The notes under the pieces are model-generated. The model saw only the letters and a list, made by a program, of their open reading frames with translations, had not been told where the DNA came from and did not search any database. This document shows positions 19,205 through 26,604 of a DNA stretch of 64,000 nt, piece after piece (the first letter of the stretch is position 1; every line of letters starts with the position of its first letter). Origin of the DNA: Sphingobacterium kitahiroshimense (lineage in GTDB: Bacteria; Bacteroidota; Bacteroidia; Sphingobacteriales; Sphingobacteriaceae). The position numbers and the translations under genes were made by a program. The stretch lies in the NCBI RefSeq assembly GCF_025961315.1, contig NZ_JAOQNK010000001.1:1550001-1614000 (forward strand), given 5' to 3'.

Positions 19205-19416
19205 CATGAACCTCCTTTTCTTTTTGTGAAGAATCCTCCGCCAGTGGTGGCGACTCCCCCACTCCTTTTTTATCTTTATCATCCAGCACCGTTTCTACCA
19301 CACCAAGACCCAGCGCGATGTATTTAATAATATTCAATGCCTTTCCCGGCAATTTAATCGGCGTCATAATCACAACCTGTAGAGCATGGCTTATTTTTTT
19401 GAATTATATTTTTCAC
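19191..19416 (-). pseudogene. Small membrane protein, N-terminally frameshifted copy
   Basis: Homologue of the 74-residue gene at 24222-24446. The C-terminal 58 codons are intact from ATG 19367 (TPIKLPGKALNIIKYIALGL onward), but an extra base in the A run of the first codons (seven rather than six in the equivalent stretch, about 19393-19399) puts the N-terminal 16 codons out of frame, and the start codon equivalent is GTG (19416) rather than ATG. A shortened protein could still be made from 19367, keeping the single membrane helix. Confidence 0.65.
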
Positions 19417-19501
19417 CTGTTTATTAATTTTTTTTCAATTGAACAACTGTGATTTACAAAACGAATACGGTTTCCCGTAAAATCCACCATTAGTATTAAA
19501 A

Positions 19502-19509
19502 TATATTCG
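19502..19509 (+). promoter_or_regulatory. Possible -7 element for the ubiquitin gene
   Basis: TATATTCG differs from TAnnTTTG at one base and lies about 50 bases before the probable start. No convincing -33 element was seen. Confidence 0.25.
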
Positions 19510-19559
19510 CAGCAGAATTAAATATTTAAAAAAACACAATTCAAACGATAATTATAAAT

Positions 19560-19886
19560 ATAAAAAAAATCCTACTTACAGGCCTAGTATTAAGCTTATG
19601 TCTTAATCCTTGCTCAATTTTTGCAAATAAGTCCATTGAGACAAGTACTTTAGCTAATGCAGCTAGTTTTCAAATTTTTGTAAAAACACTTACTGGTAAA
19701 ACAATTACCCTAGAAGTAACCTCATCTACCACCATACAAAATGTAAAATTTAAAATTCAAGATAAAGAAGGATTCAAACCTGATCAACAAAGGATAATTT
19801 TTGGTGGTAAACAATTGGAAGATGGCAGAACATTATCTGATTACAATATTGGTAAAGAGGCTACTATTTTTCTCGTTCTAAAATAA
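19560..19886 (+). CDS. Exported eukaryotic-type ubiquitin homologue
   Basis: The frame codes for a Sec signal peptide ([21 protein letters not shown]), a 16-residue linker ([14 protein letters not shown]) and a 72-residue domain beginning [17 protein letters not shown]. Aligned by hand to eukaryotic ubiquitin, 57 of residues 1-72 are identical. All seven lysines (6, 11, 27, 29, 33, 48, 63) and the Leu8/Ile44/Val70 patch are kept. It stops after LVLK, so the Leu-Arg-Gly-Gly tail needed for conjugation is absent. There is no ATG, GTG or TTG in frame: the position expected for Met is ATA at 19560 (AAT ATA AAA AAA ATC), so either a rare start is used or the start is mutated. There are no internal stops or frameshifts, and a good terminator follows. 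The only precedent that I know is the secreted ubiquitin BfUbb of Bacteroides fragilis, which is linked to antagonism between strains. Confidence 0.9.
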   Translation: MKKILLTGLVLSLCLNPCSIFANKSIETSTLANAASFQIFVKTLTGKTITLEVTSSTTIQNVKFKIQDKEGFKPDQQRIIFGGKQLEDGRTLSDYNIGKEATIFLVLK

Positions 19887-19898
19887 TAAAATAGTGAA

Positions 19899-19941
19899 TT
19901 AGACCAGAAAAAGTATCATAAACTTTACTGGTCTAATCTTT
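19899..19941 (+). terminator. Terminator of the ubiquitin gene
   Basis: Long stem: TTAGACCAG (19899-19907) pairs with CTGGTCTAA (19928-19936), and the inner AAAGT/ACTTT also pairs; TCTTTA follows. It ends transcription 13 bases after the ubiquitin stop and implies that the gene is its own unit, separate from the JAMM lipoprotein gene. Confidence 0.75.
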
Positions 19942-20103
19942 ACACGCAAATTTAAAAATAACAACTTGCGTCCCGAAAGATCCAATTTAAAACATTGCCT
20001 GAGAAAGCGATGGATAAAAAATTACACTCGGCACAGTTGAAAAGAATTTACTCAAAGTGCTTTTCCCTATGGCCTTTGTGTAACATAAACAACAAGTATT
20101 ATT

Positions 20104-21669
20104 ATGTTAAGACCAAATAAAAAAAAAATAAAGTATTTATCAATAATTACAATACTATTTTTCCTTATTTTAAATTCATGTAGTGATGACAATAAATATG
20201 ATTTTTCATCACACGAAAACAAACAAAAATCAGCAAACATCAAAGAGATAAAGAACTGGTATAATCAATTAGGAATTGAAAAGAGGATGTATGACACTTT
20301 GACTTCAGATTTAATAACCACTTATATTCCAAAATGGGATAAAGCAAGATATTCAGAAGTAAATGATTCTACAAATCATACCATAATTCCTTTATCAATA
20401 ATTAGTAAGAAAGGAGATAAGGAACTCTTAGGAAAATCTCTTTATAATGAGTCTTTTTTACTGGTTAAAAATAACAATGATTTTTATTTTGGTAATTTTT
20501 TTCCCGACGAAAACTCGAAACAATCATCAGATGAAAATTTTCTACAAAATGGAACGTTAATCTTAATTGATGTTATATCAAGACATCAATTTACATATAT
20601 TTATAAAAATGGTAATGCACAATTTCAAAAACCAAAATTAGATAGTAAAAAAATGTCTTTTTATGACGATGAATACATTGTACTTAGATCTTGTGCAATA
20701 GTAAATTTGTGCACTTGGTATACAATATGTCCTGACGGGATTGTTACCTTAGCACCAAGTCGTGGCGGAGCATGTAATCCACCATATCACCTAGGCTTCT
20801 GTAGGGATGGTAGTTTTGCAGGTGAGTGGAAGCAAAGAACACAAACACATACTACAATAGAGTGTCAAGACGTATTATGGCCAATTCCACCAAAAGATGA
20901 ACCGGGTTGGGGGGGAGGTGGATCTACTATTGATATAGAAAATCCCATTGAACGAATTGCAAGTTTATATCATTCCGAAGGATTTAGACAATTTCCTATA
21001 GATCCTTGTGATGCAATAAAAAAAGCAAATGAATTAACATCAAATCCCCAAGTTATATCAAAGATAAATGATATAAAAAATAAAACTTTGGAAAATGGGG
21101 CATATATTTATTCATCATCTAATACAGATATGACTACTAAATATGTTGGACCTCATATATCAAGTCCAAATGAAAGTTTAATAGAAATCGGTACTCCAAG
21201 CTGGAGCTCATCAGGTGGTTATGCCACAGGTTTCATCCACAACCACCCTAATGGAGGTGCACCCAGTCCATCAGATATTTTTGTTCCGGCCCAAGATCTA
21301 ATCGATTTTGCTTCAGATAAGACCATGTCTTATGAAATGCTTAAAGGGTATATTCAGAATTATACGTCCATAATTGTAAGTGGTGAATATGTTTACACGG
21401 TAACTATTCGAGATCCTTTCTTTTTTGCTTTGGCGCAAAATAGTCATAAATCAAAAAGAGGTTATGAAAAAGCAAGATTTACAGAAAAAATACATGATTT
21501 TATAGAAAACACAGACGGAACCAAAGAGGATGTTCAGAGAGGTGGAGACGCAGCGTTATTAGATTTATATGGTAAACTAATCAATATTAGCAAACAAAAA
21601 ATAGGAGAACCCAATACGAATAAAGCACTTATTTTCACAAATGGTGTTGCTAGTTTAAAAGATTGTTAA
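20104..21669 (+). CDS. Surface lipoprotein with JAMM-like metalloprotease domain
   Basis: A 521-residue lipoprotein: signal peptide with Cys26 (LNSC), then SDDN, which matches the Ser-Asp-Asp type of surface-export signal. A central part with several cysteines (about 197-240) and a Gly-rich linker (GWGGGGS, about 270) lead to a C-terminal domain with H379-N-H381-P-N-G-G-A-P-S388-P-S-D391 and candidate catalytic Glu357 or Glu361. JAMM/MPN isopeptidases use E...HxHx7Sx2D; here the loop is one residue shorter. JAMM enzymes cut isopeptide or peptide bonds of ubiquitin-like proteins, and a ubiquitin gene ends 218 bases upstream. Similar HNHP domains also occur in polymorphic toxin proteins, so a toxin or immunity role is an alternative. 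Eleven bases separate it from the next gene. Confidence 0.75.
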   Translation: MLRPNKKKIKYLSIITILFFLILNSCSDDNKYDFSSHENKQKSANIKEIKNWYNQLGIEKRMYDTLTSDLITTYIPKWDKARYSEVNDSTNHTIIPLSIISKKGDKELLGKSLYNESFLLVKNNNDFYFGNFFPDENSKQSSDENFLQNGTLILIDVISRHQFTYIYKNGNAQFQKPKLDSKKMSFYDDEYIVLRSCAIVNLCTWYTICPDGIVTLAPSRGGACNPPYHLGFCRDGSFAGEWKQRTQTHTTIECQDVLWPIPPKDEPGWGGGGSTIDIENPIERIASLYHSEGFRQFPIDPCDAIKKANELTSNPQVISKINDIKNKTLENGAYIYSSSNTDMTTKYVGPHISSPNESLIEIGTPSWSSSGGYATGFIHNHPNGGAPSPSDIFVPAQDLIDFASDKTMSYEMLKGYIQNYTSIIVSGEYVYTVTIRDPFFFALAQNSHKSKRGYEKARFTEKIHDFIENTDGTKEDVQRGGDAALLDLYGKLINISKQKIGEPNTNKALIFTNGVASLKDC

Positions 21670-21679
21670 TTTAAAAAAT

Positions 21680-22249
21680 ATGATGATGAAAAAATTTATT
21701 CTAATAACAATTTCATTTTTGGTTGGAGCGACCATTTGTAAAGCTCAGGAATTTATAGGCTTGAAAAAAGGATATACCACTCCAGAACAAGTTAATAACG
21801 CTAGAAAAAAAATACATGCGGATTGGTTTGGATCCATAATAGAGCAAGATCCAATATTAATAGGTTCATTAAAGCGGAATTCCGCTTATTTTGAAATGGA
21901 TTATAAAAATCAAGGTTTCATAAATAAAGGTTTTCTATCTATAACAAATAAAAAGCCTAACACTACAAACAAAACTATTGATGAAATAATTAAATTTGAT
22001 ACTAACTGGTATTTTCAAGAAACAAAAGTAGAAAATCGAGTGACTGGCTTTATCAGAAGTACAGTAATTCAAGCCGGTTACTACTTTGATGATACACTTA
22101 CAATTATTTATATCTATTTTTTAAACAATAACACAAAAGAAATTGTTCTAGCTAAACCAGAAATCCTCGGCACAAAGGATGAAAAAATTGCTTTTACTAA
22201 AGATTTTATTAAGAAATATGCTAATATAAAATGGAAGATAAAAATATAA
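21680..22249 (+). CDS. Small exported protein of unknown function
   Basis: A 189-residue protein with three possible ATG starts in a row and a clear Sec signal peptide (FILITISFLVGATICKAQ). The mature part is mixed alpha/beta, with no motif that I recognise. It begins 11 bases after the JAMM lipoprotein gene and ends before a strong terminator at 22319, so the two form an operon. Its likely partner is therefore the JAMM protein; an inhibitor, substrate or immunity role is possible but unsupported. Confidence 0.75.
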   Translation: MMMKKFILITISFLVGATICKAQEFIGLKKGYTTPEQVNNARKKIHADWFGSIIEQDPILIGSLKRNSAYFEMDYKNQGFINKGFLSITNKKPNTTNKTIDEIIKFDTNWYFQETKVENRVTGFIRSTVIQAGYYFDDTLTIIYIYFLNNNTKEIVLAKPEILGTKDEKIAFTKDFIKKYANIKWKIKI

Positions 22250-22574
22250 ATGTATCCGATCTAAATACGTTTTATAAAAATTCATTATTAAGACACATAA
22301 TTTTAAATTAAAGAATTGATATTGAATCAGATCGGACGATCTGATTCAATATTTTTTATTTCTAGCCATCTATAAAGCTGCTATAATACACATATACGAG
22401 ATGAAAGTGGTGTTGTTCATATATTCAAAAATACATATCTATTCCATTAGTAATAAAATCACAACAACAAATCCATCATTTTTAAATTAAAAACATGAAT
22501 TTCATTCGCATTTCAAATTTTATAATAGTTGTCATTAAATCATTCGAACACATTTATTTATATTTGAATTAGAA
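22250..22574. other. Intergenic stretch
   Basis: Contains the terminator at 22319-22358. The rest (22359-22574) is AT-rich and presumably holds the kinase promoter; I see no ORF or clear promoter element. Confidence 0.5.
22319..22358 (+). terminator. Strong rho-independent terminator after the JAMM operon
   Basis: Fifteen-base perfect stem ATATTGAATCAGATC / GATCTGATTCAATAT with a four-base loop and a T run, 70 bases after the stop codon. Confidence 0.95.
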
Positions 22575-23887
22575 ATGGGAAAAGAAAAAGTAAAAATTAG
22601 AAATTATAAAAAAAATAAAATAATTCTTGCTACATCAGCCGTTCTAATAATTGTTGCGTCAATATTTATACTCGGAAATATAAATTCGAGCATTGACGAA
22701 TTGAACGCTAGTGAAATGCTCGATGTCGCTAATCATAAGTACGAAATTGTAACTCAAGAACTTGAAATTCTTGATAAAATCTACACATACTTACCCGAAA
22801 GTGATAGTATTTTTCTTGCAAATATCCATATTGACACAAGATCTAAGAACAATCTATATAATTTAAATGAAAGTAATAGCTTCAAAAATGCCATAAGTGT
22901 TGACTTAAATACATTAAATAACTACCTAGCAAATCGAAAATATGGACACCGTAGTTACTTCAAGCTTTTCGACAAATCAGGAATCTGTTTAATAAGCCCT
23001 GAAAAGAAGGATATTGGAAAATACTATGACAGGTATAAATTCAATGAAATTGATAAAAAAATTATTAAGTCAGATTTCCTTGGTATAGATGTTTTTGTAA
23101 AGAATTATCCGTCAAATATAATTTTCAAAGACGCGACAATCATAGTTTCTGTTCCAATATTAACATTTAAAGAAGATGTTCAAAAGCTATCAAACCACAG
23201 TTTGCTACTAGGACTAGGCGACATGTTTATTGTCTCCCTATTATTTTATTTGTTCATTTTGGAACAAAGGAAAATCGAACGGTTGCAATTGCAAAATCTT
23301 GGCAAGGAAAATGAACACAATAAAATAAAATACCTTCATCTGCGAGAGCAATTTAATCCTCATTTTTTATTTAATTCATTAGGATCTCTGACGCATTTAA
23401 TTGGGAAAGACATAGAGCTATCCAAAAAATTTATAGTCAAGATGACCAAGTTTTACCGAAAAATAATACAGACCAATGCAAAAGAACTTGCTACTGTACA
23501 TGAAGAGATAGAATTGGCTAAAGATTACATTTTTTTACAAAAGGTACGTTTTGGAGACTCCATAAGTGAAATTCAATATCACTTACCTGATCATGTATTG
23601 ACCTAAAACTACCGAGGTTTTCAATTCAAATGCTTTTTGAAAATGCAATTAATAGCAGTCAATTTTCATCTAAAGCACCACTTAAAATTACAATTGACTT
23701 TGATCATGAAAACATGACTCTTAAAATCGTATATACTTTTGTTGCAAAATCTTCTACTTATCTAGATAATACTGATAAAAGTTTCATACTTTTAAAATCA
23801 ATTTATCAGTATTATAATACAGATAAATTTGATTATCAAATTATTGAGAATAATTTTTCAGTAACCTTGCCGCTGATTGAAGAATAA
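22575..23887 (+). pseudogene. LytS-type sensor histidine kinase, frameshifted
   Basis: The 5' part (22575-23606) codes for a membrane anchor (about residues 16-36), an extracytoplasmic sensor domain, a second membrane segment (about 212-232) and a His_kinase domain with EQFNPHFLFNSLGSL (phospho-acceptor His263). It stops at TAA 23604-23606. A one-base shift restores KLPRFSIQMLFENAI, the N-box region, and the frame at 23630-23887 continues to the end. A lost C in the run near 23600 explains this. The usual Gly-rich ATP-binding motif is also degenerate in the tail. No response-regulator gene follows. It is probably inactive as a kinase. Confidence 0.8.
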
Positions 23888-23981
23888 AAACATTAGCTAA
23901 ATACCTAACTCTTCATTATCATCTCCAATCTCAGGGTAAGTTTTTGAATGTATAAAAGAAAGTGTAATACCACTTTATATT

Positions 23982-24010
23982 AAAGGGGATAGTAAAAAGC
24001 TATCCCCTTT
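23982..24010 (-). terminator. Hairpin ending the module operon
   Basis: AAAGGGGATAGT / GCTATCCCCTTT, 12-base stem (one G-U) around an A5 loop. On the minus strand it lies 50 bases after the stop of the 57-codon gene. Confidence 0.65.
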
Positions 24011-24061
24011 AGTTTGTGAACCTTTAAAGTTAATCTCGTCTCATTTAATAGGGAGAAAAAA

Positions 24062-24235
24062 CTAGTCGCTTTTACGTCGCCGTACTCTCCCTAAAAGCTT
24101 ACTTGTCACAAAACTCACCACCGTACCCACCACAGCCATTAAGGCTGTTTGTAGGAGATCCCCTAAAGAAAAGCTTGCCCAGATTGAACACAAAGTACCC
24201 CCGATAGTGCCTATCCGGATATCATTCCATTTCAT
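24062..24235 (-). CDS. Small holin-like membrane protein (57 aa), copy 2
   Basis: Read from the minus strand at ATG 24235: MKWNDIRIGTIGGTLC, a hydrophobic segment LLQTALMAVVGTVVSFVTSKLL, and a basic RVRRRKSD tail. It differs from the copy at 19031-19204 at a handful of residues, all conservative, which suggests that both are or were under selection. Its start overlaps the end of the 74-residue gene by 14 bases. It is the last gene of the complete module (252-aa protein, DUF5675, 74 aa, 57 aa). Confidence 0.75.
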   Translation of the reverse strand: MKWNDIRIGTIGGTLCSIWASFSLGDLLQTALMAVVGTVVSFVTSKLLGRVRRRKSD

Positions 24236-24446
24236 CCCTTACCTCCTTTTCTTCCTGCTGCACGATAGGTACAGCTGGTGGCGACTTCCCCACTCCTTTT
24301 TTATCTTTATCATCCATTACGGTCTCCACCACACCAAGACCCAGTGCGATGTATTTAATAATATTTAATGCCTTGCCCGGCAGTTTAATCGGCGCCATAA
24401 GCACCACCTGTAGCGCACGGCTTATTTTTTGAATTATATTTTTCAT
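24222..24446 (-). CDS. Small membrane protein (74 aa) of the module
   Basis: ATG 24446 starts MKNIIQKISRALQVVL; an upstream open stretch to 24509 has no conserved counterpart. One membrane helix (ALNIIKYIALGLGVVETVM) follows a Lys/Pro-rich segment, and the C-terminus is acidic (EEKEVRDEME). The reading frame is intact, unlike the copy at 19191-19416. It lies between the DUF5675 gene and the 57-residue gene. I do not recognise the family. With the next gene, it could form a two-component membrane-active or anchoring pair. Confidence 0.7.
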   Translation of the reverse strand: MKNIIQKISRALQVVLMAPIKLPGKALNIIKYIALGLGVVETVMDDKDKKGVGKSPPAVPIVQQEEKEVRDEME

Positions 24447-24540
24447 TTGTTTAATTGTTAGTAGGTTAGAAACTATTACTCTTAACTCCGTTACCACATC
24501 ACTCGTCACTCTGTTACTTCGTTACTCCTTCACTACGTCA

Positions 24541-24945
24541 CTACTTAATATGTAAAAACACGTCCTGCTCCATATCCCAAAGCGAATAAACCAGAGACTT
24601 CAATTTTGCGAGTGCCTTTTTACTTTCCGTACCGCAACCTTCCCCTGTCAGTGTAGTGACCGGAGCGATGCATCCCAATAACTGCTTCTGTGCATCGTTG
24701 GCCGCATGGATCAATATCGCTTCGCGTCCCAGTACAGCAGGAATTCCGATCTGCTTTCCATGTCTGGTATACTTTCGTTTTTCCAATTTATAACTCCCTA
24801 CCGGGATACAGCTGAGCCTTGGCAGGTTATTGCGCCAGGGTAATTCGATAGTACGGCAGATGACCTCACCTTCAAAAGTAAGTGTACCGTTCGTTCCCTG
24901 CTCTCCATAAATCCGTTGGAGATGCAAGATTTTTTTTGTTGACAT
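24541..24945 (-). CDS. DUF5675-family protein
   Basis: A 134-residue protein with the DUF5675 hallmarks: a short N-terminal strand pair (LHLQRIYGEQGTNGTLTF), then CRTIELPWRNN, the CIPVGSYKLEKR loop, an ILIHAAN motif and a Gly-Cys-Gly turn near residue 104. The 'IPxGxY...IHxGN' arrangement recalls L,D-transpeptidase or peptidoglycan-related folds, and the family is common in phages and prophage remnants of Bacteroidota, but its biochemical function is not established. It has no signal peptide. Located in the module downstream of the 252-residue protein. Confidence 0.8.
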   Translation of the reverse strand: MSTKKILHLQRIYGEQGTNGTLTFEGEVICRTIELPWRNNLPRLSCIPVGSYKLEKRKYTRHGKQIGIPAVLGREAILIHAANDAQKQLLGCIAPVTTLTGEGCGTESKKALAKLKSLVYSLWDMEQDVFLHIK

Positions 24946-25067
24946 TTTTTGATTGATTAAAAAGAATAAGAAGTTCTTTTTAGATGAAAGGATATATCAG
25001 GAGGCACAAGTTCATCAATAACGAACGGCCTCCTGAAGATATCCCATCAATACACGATTAAATTAGG

Positions 25068-25826
25068 TTACGGTATCACGACCTGATGAATGGTCAGCGC
25101 ATTGTACTGCCCATTTGCCAATGGATAATAAGCACCGTTCACAAGCTGATAATACCCTGTCCCTACCAGTACCATCACACTTTTATCAGGATCATGAACA
25201 ATAGTCGCCGCAATATCCAGATCCATAGGCTGCATTTCACCAAGCATGATATAAGCAGACCGCTGGATCACAGGACGCTGATCTGTTTCATCTCCCGAGA
25301 ACTCCTGCAGCACCAACGTGTACTGCACATGCGTTGCCCCACTCAGCTTGGCAATATGCAGATTCGGAATCAATTGCTCGCATGTTAAAAAACCTTCACC
25401 GCTAAAATTGTCGAAGGAAACCGACAACGGTTTTAACGTGATATTTTTTAAACTGGCGCGCTGATTACATTCCAGACCATTCAGCAGCACCATGTTCTGC
25501 GGTACTAAAACGCGTTCCCCGCGGACACTCACCGGATCCATCTGGATGACTTTTAACATCCGGCTCGCCAGCCTGGAGCTGAATTTGTTGTCCGCATTTT
25601 CAAACAGCACATCGCGCAACAGATCGCGTAGCTTTTTGCCCTCCTGCTGCGCTCTGCCAAATTCACTGCCGTTCTCACGGGTACGTGCAAATGCTGGATC
25701 ATTGGCAATACGGTCACCCGATACACCGGTTTTCATACGTGCCTGATAACCCACACTTTTTGATTTGTAAAAGGAAAGATCCCCGATCGTTCCATTTAAT
25801 TTGATTAAACTTTCTACTCTTGCCAT
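25068..25826 (-). CDS. Uncharacterised Bacteroidota 252-aa family protein
   Basis: The 252-residue protein begins MARVESLIKLNGTIGDLSFY and continues with GVSGDRIANDPAFARTRENG, a segment that I associate with a widespread, multi-copy and uncharacterised Bacteroidota family. There is no signal peptide. The N-terminal third is rich in charged helix; the C-terminal part looks all-beta. A truncated copy, with a 12-base in-frame deletion, lies at 36767-37144. It is the first gene of the minus-strand module and faces the divergent 65-residue gene across an 11-bp phased repeat array. Confidence 0.7.
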   Translation of the reverse strand: MARVESLIKLNGTIGDLSFYKSKSVGYQARMKTGVSGDRIANDPAFARTRENGSEFGRAQQEGKKLRDLLRDVLFENADNKFSSRLASRMLKVIQMDPVSVRGERVLVPQNMVLLNGLECNQRASLKNITLKPLSVSFDNFSGEGFLTCEQLIPNLHIAKLSGATHVQYTLVLQEFSGDETDQRPVIQRSAYIMLGEMQPMDLDIAATIVHDPDKSVMVLVGTGYYQLVNGAYYPLANGQYNALTIHQVVIP

Positions 25827-26369
25827 GACATTATTGTTTTGACACTGCTAAGATGATCATCAGTACAAAAGCACTGGGATCAAAAGCGTGGAAAAGAAGA
25901 AAAATGCGGAAAAATGATACTGAATTGGCGTAATAAATTGACGAAAATGTACCGAAATGAGAATAAAACTATTTTTTATAGAAAAAACTTATCTTAGTAA
26001 ATGAATAACCAATAACATCATTTTCTGGAGAGGAATCAAACCTAATCTGCAAAGCTTAAGGAATAAAGTATGCTTTAAACTTGGACGTTACCTAGTGATC
26101 AAGCATGGCATAAGCGTATATAAAGCGTAGATAGAGCATAGATACAGTGTAAAAACAGTATGTTTCATGCACTTACAACGCACTTAACACGCACTTAGCC
26201 TATGCGCATACTGTACATAGCAAAATAAGCTTTATGCGTGCTTGATTTATGCTTTATACCTGCTTAACAGGTGGTTTGATAGGATATGTTTGTCTGCGGG
26301 AGTAACAAATCACGAACAATCCAGATGATCTGATTATCAAAAGATCATCCCTCTAAAAACCAGGATAAC
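25827..26369. other. Divergent control region of the module, complete copy
   Basis: Non-coding 540 bases, repeated with good similarity at 37145-37674. It includes the 11-bp phased array at 26114-26223 and presumably both divergent promoters. Conservation of this non-coding DNA between copies suggests that it is a functional part of the unit. Confidence 0.6.
26114..26223 (+). repeat. Array of about ten 11-bp phased units
   Basis: Successive units start GCGTATATAAA, GCGTAGATAGA, GCATAGATACA, GTGTAAAAACA, GTATGTTTCAT, GCACTTACAAC, GCACTTAACAC, GCACTTAGCCT and so on, each 11 bases long and mostly starting with G. In the copy at 37431-37529 exactly one unit (11 bases) is missing, which shows that 11 bp is the true repeat unit. 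Spacing near one helical turn would place bound proteins on one face of the DNA. Probable operator or iteron. Confidence 0.7.
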
Positions 26370-26567
26370 ATGAAAAATAACGATCGTTTATGCATATACC
26401 CCAAAGAAGCGGCGGTTATATTAGGACGTACAGAAAAACACACCTACAAAATCTTCCAGTCTATACGCGATTGCTACGGACTGAAAGCAAACCAGTATGT
26501 CAGCATCAGTATATTTGCGGAGTATACTGGATTACCGGAAGAAGAAATTAGAAAGCTACTGCTCTAA
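26370..26567 (+). CDS. Small helix-turn-helix-like protein (65 aa), copy 1
   Basis: A 65-residue protein with 'IYPKEAAVILGRTEKHTYKI' near its start and 'YVSISIFAEYTGLPEEEIRKLL' at its end, like excisionase/MerR-type winged helix proteins that read 'xxxAAxxLGxSxxTxxR'. A nearly identical copy is at 37675-37872 (Glu to Asp at one place), and a decayed piece is at 29914-29969. It stands divergent from the 252-residue gene, with the phased repeats between them, so it is the obvious candidate to bind that array. A conserved hairpin follows (26581-26604). Confidence 0.75.
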   Translation: MKNNDRLCIYPKEAAVILGRTEKHTYKIFQSIRDCYGLKANQYVSISIFAEYTGLPEEEIRKLLL

Positions 26568-26580
26568 TTAGCTTTAAATA

Positions 26581-26604
26581 GAAACAGCTGGAGAGGACTG
26601 TTTC
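26581..26604 (+). terminator. Conserved hairpin after the 65-aa gene, copy 1
   Basis: GAAACAG / CTGTTTC with a ten-base loop; the same hairpin occurs at 29983-30006 and 37886-37909. It lacks a long T run, so it may be a weak terminator or an end signal of the module. Confidence 0.5.

Larger units (their letters stand above)
18938..19425. repeat. Direct repeat copy 1 flanking the ubiquitin block
   Basis: About 490 bases are strongly similar to 23965-24455 in the same orientation, including an imperfect hairpin (18956-18980), the 57-codon gene and most of the next small gene. The match ends abruptly near 19425, after which comes the ubiquitin gene's upstream region. Confidence 0.85.
23965..24455. 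repeat. Direct repeat copy 2 flanking the ubiquitin block
   Basis: Same orientation as 18938-19425 and similar over its full length. Here the sequence continues into the DUF5675 and 252-residue-family genes, so this is the complete copy and the one at 18938 is a 3'-end fragment. Confidence 0.85.

Noticed and set aside
19560..19886. Eukaryotic contamination as the source of the ubiquitin sequence
   Set aside because: It carries a bacterial signal peptide in frame, an AT-rich codon use like its neighbours, a bacterial-type terminator and continuous bacterial flanks.
19560..19886. A Bil, CBASS-II or similar ubiquitin-like conjugation operon
   Set aside because: No E1 or E2 homologue is present nearby, the protein is exported, and it lacks the C-terminal Gly-Gly.
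25086..25746. Plus-strand ORFs of 84-100 codons
   Set aside because: Antisense shadows of the 252-residue-family gene; the similar shadow appears at 36822-37064 only because the gene is copied.
26114..26223. CRISPR array
   Set aside because: Units are 11 bp without spacers and are degenerate; no cas gene is near.
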